Assembly: GCA_036924285.1 (NCBI GenBank)
Contig: JAYKYS010000001.1
Location: forward strand, 40,051,501 to 40,115,500
Direction: 5' to 3'
DNA from: Asterella californica
Lineage: Eukaryota > Streptophyta > Marchantiopsida > Marchantiales > Aytoniaceae
Length of the DNA: 64,000 bases
The translations under genes were made by a program, and so were the position numbers. The notes under the pieces were generated by a model that did not search any database, was not told where the DNA came from, and was given only the letters and a program-made list of their open reading frames with translations. Below, one piece after another: positions 1 to 12,420 of the stretch (positions are counted from its first letter, which is position 1; every line of letters starts with the position of its first letter).

Positions 1-951
1 TAGGGAAGCTCGAATTGAGCTCGGGAAGAAGCAAAGAGATGTCTGACAGAAATTGGACATCGCTTCCGTGCCCAATGTCTCAATAGAAAGAATGGGGGGT
101 GGGATAATCGATCAGGCTGCATGCACACAACCAAGGAAGCGCAGAATACCAGACAAAGGTGAGAAGAAGTGGGAAGGGAAAAGAACGTGGGGAAGAACCT
201 CTACAGTCTTCTTCTGCTCCCCGAGTTGCCTTCGACCTCCGTGCGCTTCTGGCTCTTGTCCTAGCTCCAATGCGACTCCTCTCGACTGCGCCTGCTGTCA
301 ATTTCTGGCCACGTCTCGATTCTACCTTCGATTCTACTCGCTACTCTCCAATGTCAACTTCTCGGGAGCTCACAGAAACGCTTTCGCTTTCTGCCTTCTG
401 TGCTTCAGCAATTCGGTCTCGCCCTTCGCCTAGCTGCCAACTGGTTCTCTCCTACCTCGATGTCCTCACTCGATTCCTCTCTCAAAGCTTACATGCGAAG
501 CTCACTCTCTCCAATCGATCTTCTCAAGCGCGCTTTGCTGCGGGAAGTTGGAATGCGCCTAATGTGCTTCCTTACGCATCTTCCCCGCAGATTAGGGATT
601 TTCGACCTTAGGTGTCTTCCTCGACCTACCTACCTATTCGGTGCGACCCAATAGGTACACCTATTGTTTTACCCAAAAACTCGTGGTTAGGCCTTCGCGG
701 TCGCTGTCTTCCGGAAGACAGGTGTCTTCTGCCGTCTTCTCATCTTCCGCCGTCTTCTCGTCTTCTGAAGACGCTCTTCCGAAGACGGTCGTCTTCCGAA
801 GAAGTCCACTTCTTATTAAACAGCTCATAAGGTCATCTTCATGTTAAGGAAGACGTAACCTTAAGTAACAACGCTTCTTCAGTTATACAAACAAGTTATT
901 ATTCTTAAAAATTTCAAAAATTCGTGCATCTTGTAATTTGTGGGCACCACA
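1..951 (-). repeat. 3' LTR (truncated by window start) of Tat/Athila-like element
   Basis: Positions 1-951 repeat at 9041-10000 with scattered substitutions and small indels, about 95% identical by eye. Both copies end in the same TTGTGGGCACCACA, after which the sequences diverge. The coding strand of the element is minus, so this is the 3' LTR; its outer end lies outside the window. The segment 700-870 is packed with GTCTTC/GAAGAC and with the palindromic core TCTTCCGAAGA. The ORFs that cross it are short and overlap in several frames, so I call no gene here. Confidence 0.88.
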
Positions 952-966
952 TACGCCCACCCTCAC
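952..966 (-). other. Polypurine-tract-like sequence
   Basis: Immediately inside the left LTR the minus strand reads a purine-rich run (core GTGAGGGTGGGCG). This is where a plus-strand priming tract belongs in an element coded on the minus strand. Assigned by position and composition only. Confidence 0.5.
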
Positions 967-1009
967 ATGTTTGCGTCCCCGCAAACATCAGTGGCTTCTG
1001 CACTTCTGT

Positions 1010-2776
1010 TTACGTCCAGTACTTCTTGACGCGCCACCCATTAACACGAGTGGTCATCAGTGTATCGTCCAACTCTTCCAACTGCAAGGAGCCATTGTCG
1101 AAGACCTCCAAGACGTGGTAAGGACCCATCCAGCGAAGATGAAGTTTCTCGGGGAACTTAATATGTCGGTTGTCGTAGAGAAGAACCAAGTCCCCATCCA
1201 CAACAGTCACCTTTCTCAACTTGCTATCGTAGTTTACCTTACGTTGCGCTTGCACGTCGTACGTCTTCTCCAAAGCTGCATTCCTATCTTCTTCAAACTC
1301 TACGAAATTCAGAAGACGTTGCTCCTGGCTCTCTTCTTCTCCCATGCGTTCGGATACGGCTAACCGGTATGTTGGGACCTCTAACTCAATGGGCACAATA
1401 GGTGTCATGCCGTAAGTTAGGTAGAAAGGCGTCTTCTGGGTTGTGACTTTAGGTGAAATCCTGAAAGTCCATAACACAGATGGCAGTTTCGTGTCCCAAT
1501 CATATCCATGGTTAACAGTTACCTTGTTCAGGATGTTACACAGAAGACCGTTCGACTTCTCCGTCAGTCCATTCACTTTCGGGTTGTATGGCGTCGTCTT
1601 CCGATGCTTAATCTTGAAGTATTGGGTCAGGAGGGAGATGATCTCATTTAAGAAATGAGTACCCCTATCTGACATCAATTCCAGCGGACATCCGTACCCA
1701 GTGATGATGTTATGCCAAAGGAACCTTGCTACTACTGCGGCATCGTTTTTCCTTGTGACCTCGCCTTCTACCATCTTGGTAGCATAGTCGGTAGCTATTA
1801 AGATGTACCGTGCTCGTGTTCTTCTCGCCACCGGGGCAATAGGCTCCACAAAGTCGATTCCTCACTTTTCGAACGGAGCAAGCGGAAGAATGGGAGTAAG
1901 AGGCCACCTTGTCGTAGCTGTCGGTCTTCCCACCCTCTGGCATGCATCGCACTTCCTGATCTCCTGAAAAGTATCTCGGTACATGGTTGGCCACCAGTAT
2001 CCGACGTCTAGCATCTTCTTCACTGTGGTTTTCAGTCCGTAGTGCCCCCCAGCATCTTCGTAGTGAAGACCTGTGATCACTGACTTTATCTCTGACGGCT
2101 CGAGGCATCTCCTTAGCTTCTCGTCATGTCCCTTCCGAAACAGGATACCTTGGAAGATGGCATAAGGACCGGCCTTGTGTAAGAAGACAGCCTTCTGCTC
2201 CGCATCTAATCCCTCAGGATACTGTTGGTCTTCCAAGAACTTCCTCAAGTCCTTGAAGATCGACTCTTCTGTGGAAGTCGCGAAGACTGGATCAGAAGAT
2301 CTAGTCTCGTCTTCTGGGAAGCAGGCGGTACGCCCCCCCTCATATGAGAGTGTCTCTGCGAAAACGGAAAACAATTTCTCGTCAGGAAACTCGTCTTCCA
2401 CTTCATCTTCTCGTCGTTCTATCTCTAATCTGGATAGGTAGTCATCATTAACATGCTGTCTTCCGAGCCTGTACTCAACTGTGTAAGTAAATTTCTGGAG
2501 TAGGAGAATCCACCTAGCTATCCTCCCAGACAAATCTGCTTTCTTTACAAGATGTTTCAAAGAGAAGTGATCCACATAGAAGACAAACGGGTTTGCTAGA
2601 AGATAGTGTCTAAACTTCCTACAGGAGTAAATCATGCCAAGACACTCCCTTTCAGTTGTCGAGTACTTCTTCTCTGCATCACTGAGTTGTCTTCCCGCAT
2701 AGCAGATGGGATAATCCTTCTTCTTCTCATCTTTCTGACTCAACACCACCCCTATGGCGAAAGCTGAAACATCCAC
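1010..2776 (-). pseudogene. Ty3/gypsy pol 3' part: RNase H and integrase (broken)
   Basis: The segment 2776-1862 carries RNase H-type residues (start VDVSAFAIG, then the TTERECL and YVDHFSLKHL regions). It continues into an integrase zinc-binding HHCC region (HYEDAGGHYG, then CDACQR). The segment 1849-1010 carries the integrase core, with Asp in ATDYATK, Asp in SDRGTHF and Glu in NGLTEK, and a C-terminal domain ending near LRWMGPYHVLE. No chromodomain follows, which with the long gag suggests the Tat/Athila side of Ty3/gypsy. An in-frame TGA at 1862-1864 separates the integrase finger from the core, where homologues have a Trp (EKWGID). A TGA at 2798-2800 separates RNase H from RT. The ORFs on either side of both stops share one frame. 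Confidence 0.88.
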
Positions 2777-2797
2777 ATAGATATGGAAGACTCTTTC

Positions 2798-4490
2798 TCA
2801 ATCAGGCGGCCGTAGGACAGGAGATTTCGACAGAAGCCTCTTCATTTCTTCAAATGCTTCCTGCTGCTCAGAAGACCAAACGTATGGTTCGTCCTTCTTC
2901 AGCAACTTAGTGAGTCTTCCTGCTACCTCTGCATACCTGTCAATAAACCTCCGGTAGTATCCTACGTTGCCAAGGAAGCTTCTCAACTGAGTCAGGTTAG
3001 CAGGTGGGTGGAGTTTCATGATGACTTCCATCTTAGCACAGTCGACTTCCATACCTCTTCCGAAAATCCTATGTCCTAGCAAGATCCCTTCTGACATACC
3101 AAAGAATCACTTCTCCGGGTGAAGAGCCAAATGATGTTCTCTACACTTCAGAAAACACTTCCTTAGAAATATCAAGTGATCTTCTTTCGATCCAAACACG
3201 CAAAAATCATCCAAGAAAATCTCCATAAAGGTGCGAAGATTGTAATCATCAATCTCTGGAATGTGGCGGGTGCGTTGCATAAACCAAACGGCATTTGATT
3301 GTACGCGTACGTGCCCCAATCAGTAGTGAAAGTGGTTTTCGACTTGTCTTCTTCTCTGATTGAAACTTGGTTGTACCCAAAATACCCATCCAGGAAGCTG
3401 TAGAACTCATGCCCTGGTCTAACACATAGTCGGTGAATGATAAAGGGTGATGATCCTTCTTCGTGGCCAAGTTCAGCTTCCGGAAGTCCTGACACACTCG
3501 GATCTTCCTTGTCTGCTTCTTCGGCACGATGACAATAGGAGCTACCCACTCACTGCTAAGTACTGGGAAGATGACTCCTGCCTTCAGGTATTGGTCAATC
3601 TGGTCCTTCACCAGAAGCGAGTACTTGGGGTTGAGCCGATACTGCCTCTGCCGTGCAGGAACAACGCCCTCCAGCAAGTCGATGCGATGCTCTCCCAACT
3701 CTCGAGGTATGCCTTTCATGTTTTCTATGGTCCATGCGAAGACATCATGGAACTCCGTCAGAAGTTCTCGAAAGTCTTCCAACTGTTGGCCCTCGATCGC
3801 CTTAGAAAGCTTCAGCTTCTTCCCAGGAGCAACCTCCATCTCTTGGAGATCATCCGGGTTTACCACTCCTTCCGTGTGACTGTACTCACTGGCACCAAAG
3901 TATTCCGGTTTGGGAGCTTCTTCTGGTTCAGATTCGTCTTCTGGAAGTCCAACTATCGGATCTTCCGAAGGGAAGACGATGCTTTCGTCTTCTGGAAGTC
4001 CAACTGTCGGATCTTCCGAAGGGAAGACGGTGCTTTCGTCTTCTGGAAACTCTTCTTCCGCAATCTCGTAGCACTCAATGTATCCACAGACCACATCTTC
4101 TACTTTCTCTGCTACTTCTATAGTACACACGTTATTCACCACAAACTCATTATACCGTTCATCACTGTCAGAAGACGCAGCTGAGTCTTCTGAAGTGTAC
4201 CCCTCTGTTGTAGAAGGAGTTTCACCTTGGTGTCCAATCTTGATCCAAGGAAGCGAGACCTTAGCCTTCTCACCGGGCTTGGGTGTAGGATTCGGAAATC
4301 TCAAACGATGTCTTCTCCAGTCGGTATTTACATTTGCAGCATACAGCCATGGTCTTCCTATCAACACCTGATATCCAACCTTAGCTACAGGTCGCAAAAT
4401 GATGTAAGTGAGGTAAAAAGATACTCCACCAATTACCGTCAAGACATCTTTCAGTTGTCCCAAAGGTCGTCTTCTGGTCTGATCTGTCAT
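2798..4490 (-). pseudogene. Ty3/gypsy pol 5' part: reverse transcriptase (broken)
   Basis: From 4490 downward the protein has an acidic linker with repeated EDESIVFPSEDP-type units. RT then follows: WVAPIVIVPKKQ, RVCQDFRKLN, TTFTTDWGTYAYNQMPFGL, NAPATFQRLM and the catalytic motif FLDDF at 3203-3217. The RNase H connection region (LRSFLGNVGYYRRFI) ends near 2800. The reading frame changes twice, near 3420 (between VLDQG and the HEFYSFLDG block) and near 3240 (just before FLDDF). An in-frame TGA lies at 3107-3109, where many relatives have Cys. The element therefore cannot make an RT of its own from this copy. Confidence 0.9.
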
Positions 4491-4511
4491 TCTGAGGATT
4501 CTCGGAGTAGG

Positions 4512-5561
4512 CTAGAATTCAGTGAAGTCTAAGACATGCGCCGTTTCTTCAGTCATGATGTTAACTCCGGAGCCGGAATCAATGGGTACCTTCTTCAGAA
4601 GACAGCCATGGATCTCCATATCAAGTTCTGGGGCTCCCAAGTCCTCATGCTCTATCCTTAGGATCGGGGTGCTCTTGGGAAGTTTAGCTGTCCTCTTCCT
4701 CGATCCTCGAAGCACAGATTGTAGCAACTTCCTGTAACCAGCATTGTCATCCAACAGCTGTTGGAAGGTTACATCCGTCTTCTGATTCCACAAGTCTCGC
4801 AAGAAGTCGTAAGGAGATCTTTTCAGAAGAGTGACTGGTGTTTCCAACAAAGAAGATGTAGTGGCTGCTTCCTTGGGTGGAAGACCAGAAGAGTGTCTTC
4901 TCTCGACTGGAGGCGGTTTCCGTGAGACAGGTGTTGCCGTAGTCGGTGTAGGAAGCTGCTGTACTATCTTCCGTCTCTTCTCCAGCTCTTCTTGCATGAT
5001 CGCTTCAACCTCTTGTCTAATGTCAGGAGCAAAGTACTTTGGATCTTCTCGGTCGTAAGTAGGAGAAGACGGCCGCTCAGGAGAAGATGACCTCTCCTTA
5101 CGCTGCTTCTTCTTCTTGACGTCCTTCTGACGAGATTCTGACTTCCCTTTGCTTCTGGTACTTACCTTGAACACAGCTTCATCCAAGACTTCCTCTGGAG
5201 GCCAACTATCTGAATTCGGGTCAAGATTCCAAACAGTACCATCCGTCAAAGTGAAAGATGACGCTTCTTCAAGTATCTCCATCTTCTGAGCTGCAGTTGT
5301 CTTCTGCAGCTGAGGTTCCTTTCCTTTGCGCTTCCTGGGGTCTGGTTCGTCTTCCTCGATATGGAGACAATCCGTACAATCCCCAAGATCTTCTTCTTCT
5401 ACCGTGATGTGCTGTACCACTGCTAACTCGAGCTTAGAAGTTGATGCTGCTTCTGCAGGAGGCGTGGTATCTGCAAACCTCACCATTTGTCGGGGTCGTA
5501 AGGTCTGAGGACAATTCCCTGTGAAATGACCGGCTTCCTTACAGTTCCCACACAAGGGCAC
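4512..5561 (-). pseudogene. Ty3/gypsy gag end and aspartic protease region
   Basis: The N-terminal end holds a CCHC zinc knuckle (CGNCKEAGHFTGNC). A long charged region follows (KKKKQRKERSSSPE, SPTYDREDPKYFAPDI). Near the C-terminus is an aspartic protease active-site motif DSGSGVNIM, with DSGS encoded at 4569-4580. The ORF ends at a TAG (4512-4514), and the same frame continues into the pol ORF at 4490, so this stop interrupts one polyprotein. The order knuckle, protease, RT, RNase H, integrase is the Ty3/gypsy order. Confidence 0.85.
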
Positions 5562-8066
5562 TTGCCCAATCTGTCTTCTCGGATGAGGACAGGTGGACCA
5601 CCAGTGTCCTGTCTCTCAACAATTATTGCATGCTCCAGGAAGAGGGTTGAGAGGTCGTTGTGATGAAGAAGGCTGCCAGGGCATCCTGGTCTGTACATTG
5701 CTAGCTCTATCCCTAGATACATAACGATTATATTGGGCGGGAGGCGTAGGAGTGAAGGGTTGTATCGTCTCGATTCTATAGCAAGTTTCCCCACTGGGAT
5801 CGTGTAGATATCCCTCATCGTCTTCTTCCCATCCGGCCCAGTTGACAGCTTGGTCCTGCGTACACTGATCTCTGGTGTGCCCGGAAGAGTTACAAAGGTT
5901 GCACCAAAGGTTTGGCCGGGAAGCCGTAGGCTGCTTCCGCTTGTCCTTCTGGTTCAGAAGATGAACTTTCAGGTCGGCAAACTACTTCAGAACCTCATCG
6001 ATGCGGGGATCAGGTGCAGACTGTATGATCTGAGTTTGAGGCATCTTCTGCACAACTTCCTCCCTTGCTCGCGTCTTCTCTTTCTTCTTCTTCCGCACCT
6101 TCTTCTCTTGTTCAGATTCGGATTTTGAACTTTCGACAGTAGACTATTCAGAAGTAGAGGATGCTTCCGACTCGCTGTTATCAGTTTCAGTGGACTTGGA
6201 CTTCTTCTTGGACTTCCAAGAAGACTTCTTCGACTTCTTGGACTTCTTCGAGGCCTTCCCTCTATCTTTCGTCATATTCCGAGTGATGCTCGAGGTTTCA
6301 TACTGCTCGGCATGCTTCTGTACCTCTGCTAAATCATCACCTCCTCCTCTTCTGCAGTACAATTCCATATCTTGAGACAATCCTCCCAAGTACCAGTCCA
6401 TAGCTTGCTGAGCACAGTAGCCGGGTCTTCCTTGAGGGATGTGATCCAGGAGATCTTCAAACCTCTGGTGGTCTGCTCTTCTGCGAGGGCGGTGATCTTC
6501 TCTCGCACTCGGGTGACTTCCTGATTACGCTGCTGTACCCGCGCCTGCAACTCCTGGTTGCTCTTCCGAAGCTGCACCAGCTCCTTGGCAGAAGCGGCTG
6601 CTTCCGCCTTGTACCCGGCTGCAAGCTTCTCCGTGGTGCGGAGACTAGCTTCTAGCGACTCCGTCTTCTTCTGGTCTTCTCTCTGTCGCAGCAAGGTGCG
6701 CAGGCCGAATCCAGGTCGTAAGGGCCTCTCCTGTGCCTTCGCCCTCTTCTCCAGCAACTCCATAGCTGGCTGGATCTCCTTCTGGAAGTAGGCACTGAAC
6801 TCCTCCAGTCGTCTTCCTGCGGAAGACAAGTTCATCTCCACCACTCGCTCCGCGGTGTCGACTTCGTCTTCCAGAGACAAGGAAGCCTCTTCCACCACGA
6901 TGACCTTCATCTTCGGCGCACGAGAAGAAGCTACTCTTCTCATCTTCCGTGGTGGAAGACTCCTCATGGCAGGAGCGGCTCTCTTCTTTGCGCTTCCTCG
7001 CATCGCAGCAGGAGCGCCCATCCATCCTTCGTCTTCTGGAGTCTTCGGAAGACTCCCAGGCATTGCAGAAGCGGTCTTCTGCTCTGATCGGGTACTCAGC
7101 GGAGTCGGACCGACCCTGAATGAATGAGGGAGATGGGTGTCCTCGGTACACTTCTGGGACCCATCTTCCTCAGTGGCGTGGCGTCTTCCGACCCACTAGA
7201 CTCGTCTTTCCTCACCAGAAGCGTCTTCTGGTGAGAGCCGGGCCTCAACTGTGGCATCAGAGTGGGAGGGGGCGTTGCTGCTGCCTCTCGGTCATCATCT
7301 TCCGAGGTCTCCTCCTTCACCTCCTGTCGCTCCGTTGGCCCATACCCTGCCCGCTGATCTTCCCTAAGATCTCCCATGGCTACATACAAGTAGCAGAGGA
7401 AGGGCGTCAAGTGTCCTCCCGCTGGGGTACCCAAGTATGCTAGCTCCGTCTGTACGTAGTTGTGGATGTACGCGCCCCAGTAGATGGGCACTCTGTCATC
7501 CCACACTGATTCCAGGAACTCCACGTCCTGATCTCCTAAGTACCCTGTCTTCTGCGCTTTCCCCTTGGGAAAGAGATGCAGAAACAACTTCGTCAGAAGT
7601 CGCTTCTTCGGCTCCCGGTAAGATTCTATCTTCCAACCGTTCCTCCCCTGCCTGTCTTCCACGAAAAGGCAGGTGGTGCTCCCAGGCACATGCCACGAAC
7701 TCACGATTCTAGGCAAGATCTTCTTCTCGTACCAATATCCTCGGTTCTCGGATTCAAACCTGTGAAAAGCCCTGCGTCACCAGTCTTCAGTGTAGGAAGA
7801 CGGTCTTCCTCGAGCTACTCCTGTCTTCGCAGGTACACGGTTACGCGGTGGCAACGCTGCCCACACCTCCTCCAGAAGTCCTTGATCTGCGAGGTTCCCA
7901 CATGAAGAAGTCGAGACCCAACTCCTTGAGGAAAGGAGTGGCCTCGGCCAATTCTGCCGCTGGTAACACCAAGCCTCGCGGATGCATCGTCATGCTGGAA
8001 GATCTGTTGCACTAAGCCACAAGCACTTACGATGAGCTGAAGGCTCAGTCCTTCCCAAGTGCCCAC
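5562..8066 (-). pseudogene. Ty3/gypsy gag, Tat/Athila-like (frameshifted)
   Basis: Several overlapping minus-strand frames together give a gag. 8066-7815 and 7716-7096 hold a capsid-like region with YREPKKR (about 7617-7597), WDDRVPIYWGAYIHNYVQ and PFLCYLYVAMGDL. 7063-6329 holds a helical, coiled-coil-prone region rich in Glu, Ala and Gln. 6401-6144 is a Lys/Ser-rich stretch (KKSKKSKKSSWKSKK). Two further CCHC-like knuckles follow, near 5890-5850 (CNLCNSSGH) and 5630-5580; the second is interrupted by TGA at 5616-5618. The capsid part resembles the remnant at 52380-54170 (YRNPKKR, then RAHWARIIH), which supports the gag call. The start codon is not resolved. Confidence 0.72.
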
Positions 8067-8080
8067 AGTCTAGCTTCTAC

Positions 8081-9040
8081 TTCTCAGAAGACGAAACTAA
8101 TCTTCCAGAAGACAGCTACTCCGTCTTTCGGGATTCTAACCTTACTTCCTAGATAGCTCTCGTCTTCCGAGCTATATCCAAACAATCCTATCTTAGCAAG
8201 GCCTCGCATGGATTACCAAGAAGACAACCCACCTTGCATTACATCCTACTTCCTATCAGAAGATACAAGATTCGTGAAACATAAAGTGCATGACAAGTTC
8301 AGAAGTCGGTTGCGGGCTCCTGCGGTGACAGTGACCTCTGGGAAGACACTCGGGACAGCTTCCGATTCAATGTCTTTCTCGGAAGACTTCCCGAAGTCAG
8401 ACTTCTCTTCACTGGTCTCACCTGTCTTCGTCTTCCTACGCGCAGTCTATCCTCACAACAGACTCAAGACAATTGCACTCTGTTCTTCTGACTTCTCACC
8501 TCTCATACGCACTCAGAAGAACCTTGTTGCTCGGTGGGAAGACATGACCCTCGACCATTCTCTCCAGATTCTGCCAGCAAGTATTCTCACGACTCTCTTC
8601 TAAGTTCAGGAAGAAGAAGGAATGGCTGCTATGGATCGGACAGAAGAGACCCGAATGGACACTCACGTCTTCTCGCTCATTTTGCCAGCCTTTCAGTCTT
8701 CTAGTCTCTCTAGGAAGATGTGGAGTTGAGAAGCCTGGAAGACCGGGAGGCACAGGCCTAGTTCCCGACTTCCAACTTCTCGAAATAACAAAACAACTCA
8801 CCACATCACTCGGGATTCGTACCAAGCCTCTCTTAACACAAAGCAACACAAATCCACTCTTGATACGAATTGTGTTCAGTCGACTTCCGAAGACAGTCTT
8901 CCGAAGACAGTCAAGTTTAAAGAAGCGTCTTCCGAAGATGTTCCCATCTTCCGAATCGTCTTCTATTCCAAGTTTTGGGGGTAGAGAGGTAGTAGGGTAG
9001 GGAAATTGATAGTTGGGATCTCCAATTTGAGGGCTAGGAG
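8081..9040 (-). other. Leader region of the Tat/Athila-like element
   Basis: This is the stretch between the gag ORFs and the proven LTR repeat. I see no gene in it. It is saturated with GAAGAC/GTCTTC (17 counted by eye between 8081 and 8970). The inner edge of the right LTR cannot be placed, because its partner is cut by the window start and no convincing tRNA primer-binding site is visible. Part of this stretch may therefore still be LTR. Confidence 0.55.
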
Positions 9041-10000
9041 TAGGGAAGCTCGAATTGAGCTCGGGAAGAAACAAGGAGATGTCTGACAGAAATTGGACAG
9101 CGCTTCCGCACCCAATGTCTCAATAGAAAGAATGGGGGTGGGATAATCGATCAGGCTGCATGCACACAACCAAGGAAGCGCGGGGAATACCAGACAAAGG
9201 CGAGAAGAAGTGGGAAGAGGAAAGACGTGGGGAAGAACCTCTACAGTCTTCTTCTGCTCCTCGAGTTGCCTTCGACCTCCGCGCGCTTCTGGCTCTTGTC
9301 CTAGCTCCAATGCGACTCCTCTCGACTGCGCATGCTGTCAATTTCTGGCCACGCCTCGATTCTACCTTCGATTCTACTCGCTACTCTCCAATGTCAGCTT
9401 CTCGGGAGCTCACAGAAACGCTTTCGCTTTCTGCCTTCTGTGCTTCAGCAATTCGGTCTCGCCCTTCGCCTAGCTGCCAACTGGTTCTCTCCTACCTCGA
9501 TGTCCTCACTCGATTCCTCAAAGCTTACTTGCGAAGCTCACTCTCTCCAATCGATCTTCTCAAGCGCGCTATGCTGCGGGAAGTTGGAATGCGTCTAATG
9601 TGCTTCCTTACGCATCTTCCCCGCAGATTAGGGGTTTTCGACCTTAGGTGTCTTCCCCGACCTACCTACCTATTCGGTGCGACCCAGTAGGTACATCTAC
9701 TGTTTTACCCGAAAACTCGTGGTTAGGCCTTCGCGGTCGCTGCTTTCGGAAGACGGATATCTTCTGCCGTCTTCTCATCTTCCGCCGTCTTCCCGTCTTC
9801 TGAAGACGCAACTGAGAAGACGCTCTTCCGAAGACGGTCGTCTTCCGAAGAAGGCCACTTCTTATTAAAAAGCTCATAAGGTCATCTTCATGTTAAGGAA
9901 GACGTAACCTTACGTAACAACGCTTCTTCAGTTATACAAACAAGTTATTATTCTTAAAATTTTCAAAAATTCGTGCATCTTGTTATTTGTGGGCACCACA
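9041..10000 (-). repeat. 5' LTR of the Tat/Athila-like element
   Basis: This stretch matches 1-951 from TAGGGAAGCTCGAATTGAGC to the shared terminus GGGCACCACA. On the minus strand the LTR begins TGTGGTGCCC, a canonical TG start. The inner end may lie left of 9041. The copies differ by small indels (for example inside the GTCTTC-rich block) and many point changes, so the insertion is old compared with the element at 56959. Confidence 0.87.
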
Positions 10001-10159
10001 GTTCTTCCGTTGTTGATGTAGTGATGAAGATCGTGTGCGAGTTCGATAGCTTTTTAGATGTTGTGACGGAGTTTTTTGACTCTGAAGAGCTTTGAGAAGA
10101 CTCGCTGATTGCTAGAATCAGCGTATAGTTGCCTGAGGATCTATTGATCGACTCAAGTT

Positions 10160-12420
10160 TGATAAGCATTGACACCGTCAAGTGACTGCGATGTGACTCT
10201 TTTAGAGCAAAAGTATGCTTTGTTCGTTAAGGACTACTTGAAAGTCATCATCGAGTGCGCATCAAGGTATTATTGGGGCTTACAATATGCTCATCCCTCG
10301 ACGAATAAGAAGAAGTTACATGTGTGTACTGCATCATTGTGGTGTACAAGTCGAGACGATCGAGCCTCATTGTGATAGGAGACTAAAAGCAGCAACTTTG
10401 CTCGGCAGCCCGGTAAACGTAAGGTCATCTCATGTTTCACTTGCAGAGGTTTAGTGAAAATAAATATTGATGTTCGTGAGAAGGTTCGTCTCCTGCTGAT
10501 CCTACATCTTTGTCAACACGACAAACCTCAGTTTCATGAGATGAATATTCCTATTGTTGCCATTGACTATTAGAAAAGTCCGTGCATAGTAGTTTTTGAG
10601 GTGGTATCATATCTTATTCTCAAGTAGAGCATCTAATCGATCTCGCTATTGTTACACACTCTCAAGTAAACTATCAAATAAGTACTATTGTAGCAAGGAC
10701 TTTAGGTTTGTGCTCGATTTTGATGGGTTTCTTTTTAGTATATTTGTGATGAATTTACTTTAAAATTATCATCAAAAAAGTCAATTTTTTGATATTTTTC
10801 TTATGAAATCTGAATAGCAAAGAATTTTTTTATATAACCTTAGATTAAATCCTCTAAACAAATAAAAATTACTCGAAATGTCATTGACCAGCTTGCTTCA
10901 GCTTCTGAAATGATAGACAACAATAAGTATTCCAATCAAGACTTTCGTCCTATCGTATTTTTGAATGACGAGAAAGCTTATGTGTTCGGGTTTGTCACTC
11001 CATGCTTTGATAAGGTTAAGAACATCACAAAAATTATGATCGAAAGCACATTTAAGACAAACCATGTGAGATTTGAGTTATTTGCTATCAATGCATCCAA
11101 CATTGGTGGATTCGGCTTACCGTTATAATATATGTTCTCCAGTCCAAAGTTGATATAAAGATAAGAGAGTGACTTTATCTCAAGGAGATGGAGAACGCTC
11201 GTGTGATTGCTCTTATATCCTGGTTCGAAGCAATGTACGTGAAGGACCTGAAGCTGATGTTTGTCTTTTTTGATAAGGACATGAGGCAGATTCGAGCCTT
11301 GCAGCAAGTGTTTACGTGGACCTGTGTTCAGTTATGTTTGAGACATGCGCATGTAGCAGTAGAGACCCGCGTCCGTCAAGTGAAACGACTAGTTTTGAAT
11401 GATGATTCACAATCTGCTTCATTTTTATTCTCATGCATCAATCCTACTTGGACTAATGTAGGTGTGACAATCCTTGAGCACATAGCTCTGCTGGAGATGC
11501 AGCGTGAATTAACTTCTGGTTTAGTAGACATTTTAACGTGCATCCGTCAATTCCTGTCAAACCTGATGTATCTTTCTGCAGAGCAACATTAAGAGGCTTG
11601 TGTACAAGAAGTTTATATGTGGTGTTACAGTCGTGAATTGGTGCACTTGTGGGCCTATATGTAGAATGAGTGATATCATCTTGACAAGTTGACACTGTTT
11701 GCTCGATCATCAAAGTCATTATTTTGTATATCACTAACCACTAACATCATTAAGTCCCATTGGAGAAAACTCAAGTATGATTATAAACATTCATGTAATA
11801 GACCCCGACTAGATAAACTGTGTGAGATCTTGACAAGAATACTGATTAGAGATTTGCAAATTGATGTGAGTCAGATGCAGAATGACCGTTTTTCCTCTTA
11901 TGGTGGAAGGATATTTGTGTGTCCTAGAAGAAGTATTCGGAGTCAAGCATTGCCCCTAGAGCGCAATGCATTATGTGACTAATCTTGCAAAGTGGGTTTG
12001 TAGTTGTCATGTATTTCTTAATGATGTTTATTTCTTTTGTAAGCATCTGGTATAGTCTTATCATCTAAAACACATCAGTTCATCCGAGTTTCTAGACACC
12101 ACGCGTAGACATGATTACCTTTTGATCGAGTTCGGACCTAGGTGGTTCAATACTAGAGCATCACATCATATTTTCAGAGAATATTCTTTGATCTCAGATA
12201 GTCAAGATAGTCGATATTGATGATCATAACTCTAGTTATTCTTCTGTGGGTGATGCTGAGCAGGATGGTCGTGTGTCATATGATACAATACTTGATCGAT
12301 TACGATGTAACATTGCAAGAGTAGAGACTTTATGCATGAGAGAGCAAGATAACTTCTTATTCTTAGGTCAAATGGATAAGATCATTGCTATGTTTAAACG
12401 GCAGCTCGATTAATATGACA
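10160..12420 (+). pseudogene. MULE-type transposase with SWIM zinc finger (decayed)
   Basis: Three pieces lie in order. An N-terminal piece (10169-10375) contains WGLQYAHPSTNKKKLHVCT. A central transposase core follows: 10910-11128 has IMIESTFKTNHVRFELFAI, matching the first strand of the MULE DDE fold. 11188-11592 has LISWFEAMY, then VFFDKDMRQIRALQQVF and QLCLRHAHVAV, matching the second Asp and the C/H region. Finally 11999-12046 encodes a SWIM finger of CxC...CxH form (CSC, then CKH). The frame changes between pieces and stops occur, so it is dead. I could not identify terminal inverted repeats. A second fragment of the same family is at 55835-56045. Confidence 0.72.

Noticed and set aside
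53..847. Overlapping ORFs in the left LTR (for example 53-433, 159-611, 400-654, 612-830)
   Set aside because: They are repeated in the right LTR (9160-9868), overlap in several frames and have no domain; they are by-products of LTR sequence.
3447..4184. Plus-strand ORF of 245 residues
   Set aside because: It lies antisense to the RT/protease region, whose residues are clearly retroviral-type, and is rich in residues expected from reverse complement of acidic repeats.
6144..6401. Lys/Ser-rich ORF considered as a histone-like or nuclear protein
   Set aside because: It is the low-complexity linker of gag in the minus-strand element, flanked by zinc knuckles and capsid.
9160..9690. 176-residue plus-strand ORF in the right LTR
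   Set aside because: No start context or domain, and its left-LTR counterpart is disrupted; treated as LTR sequence.
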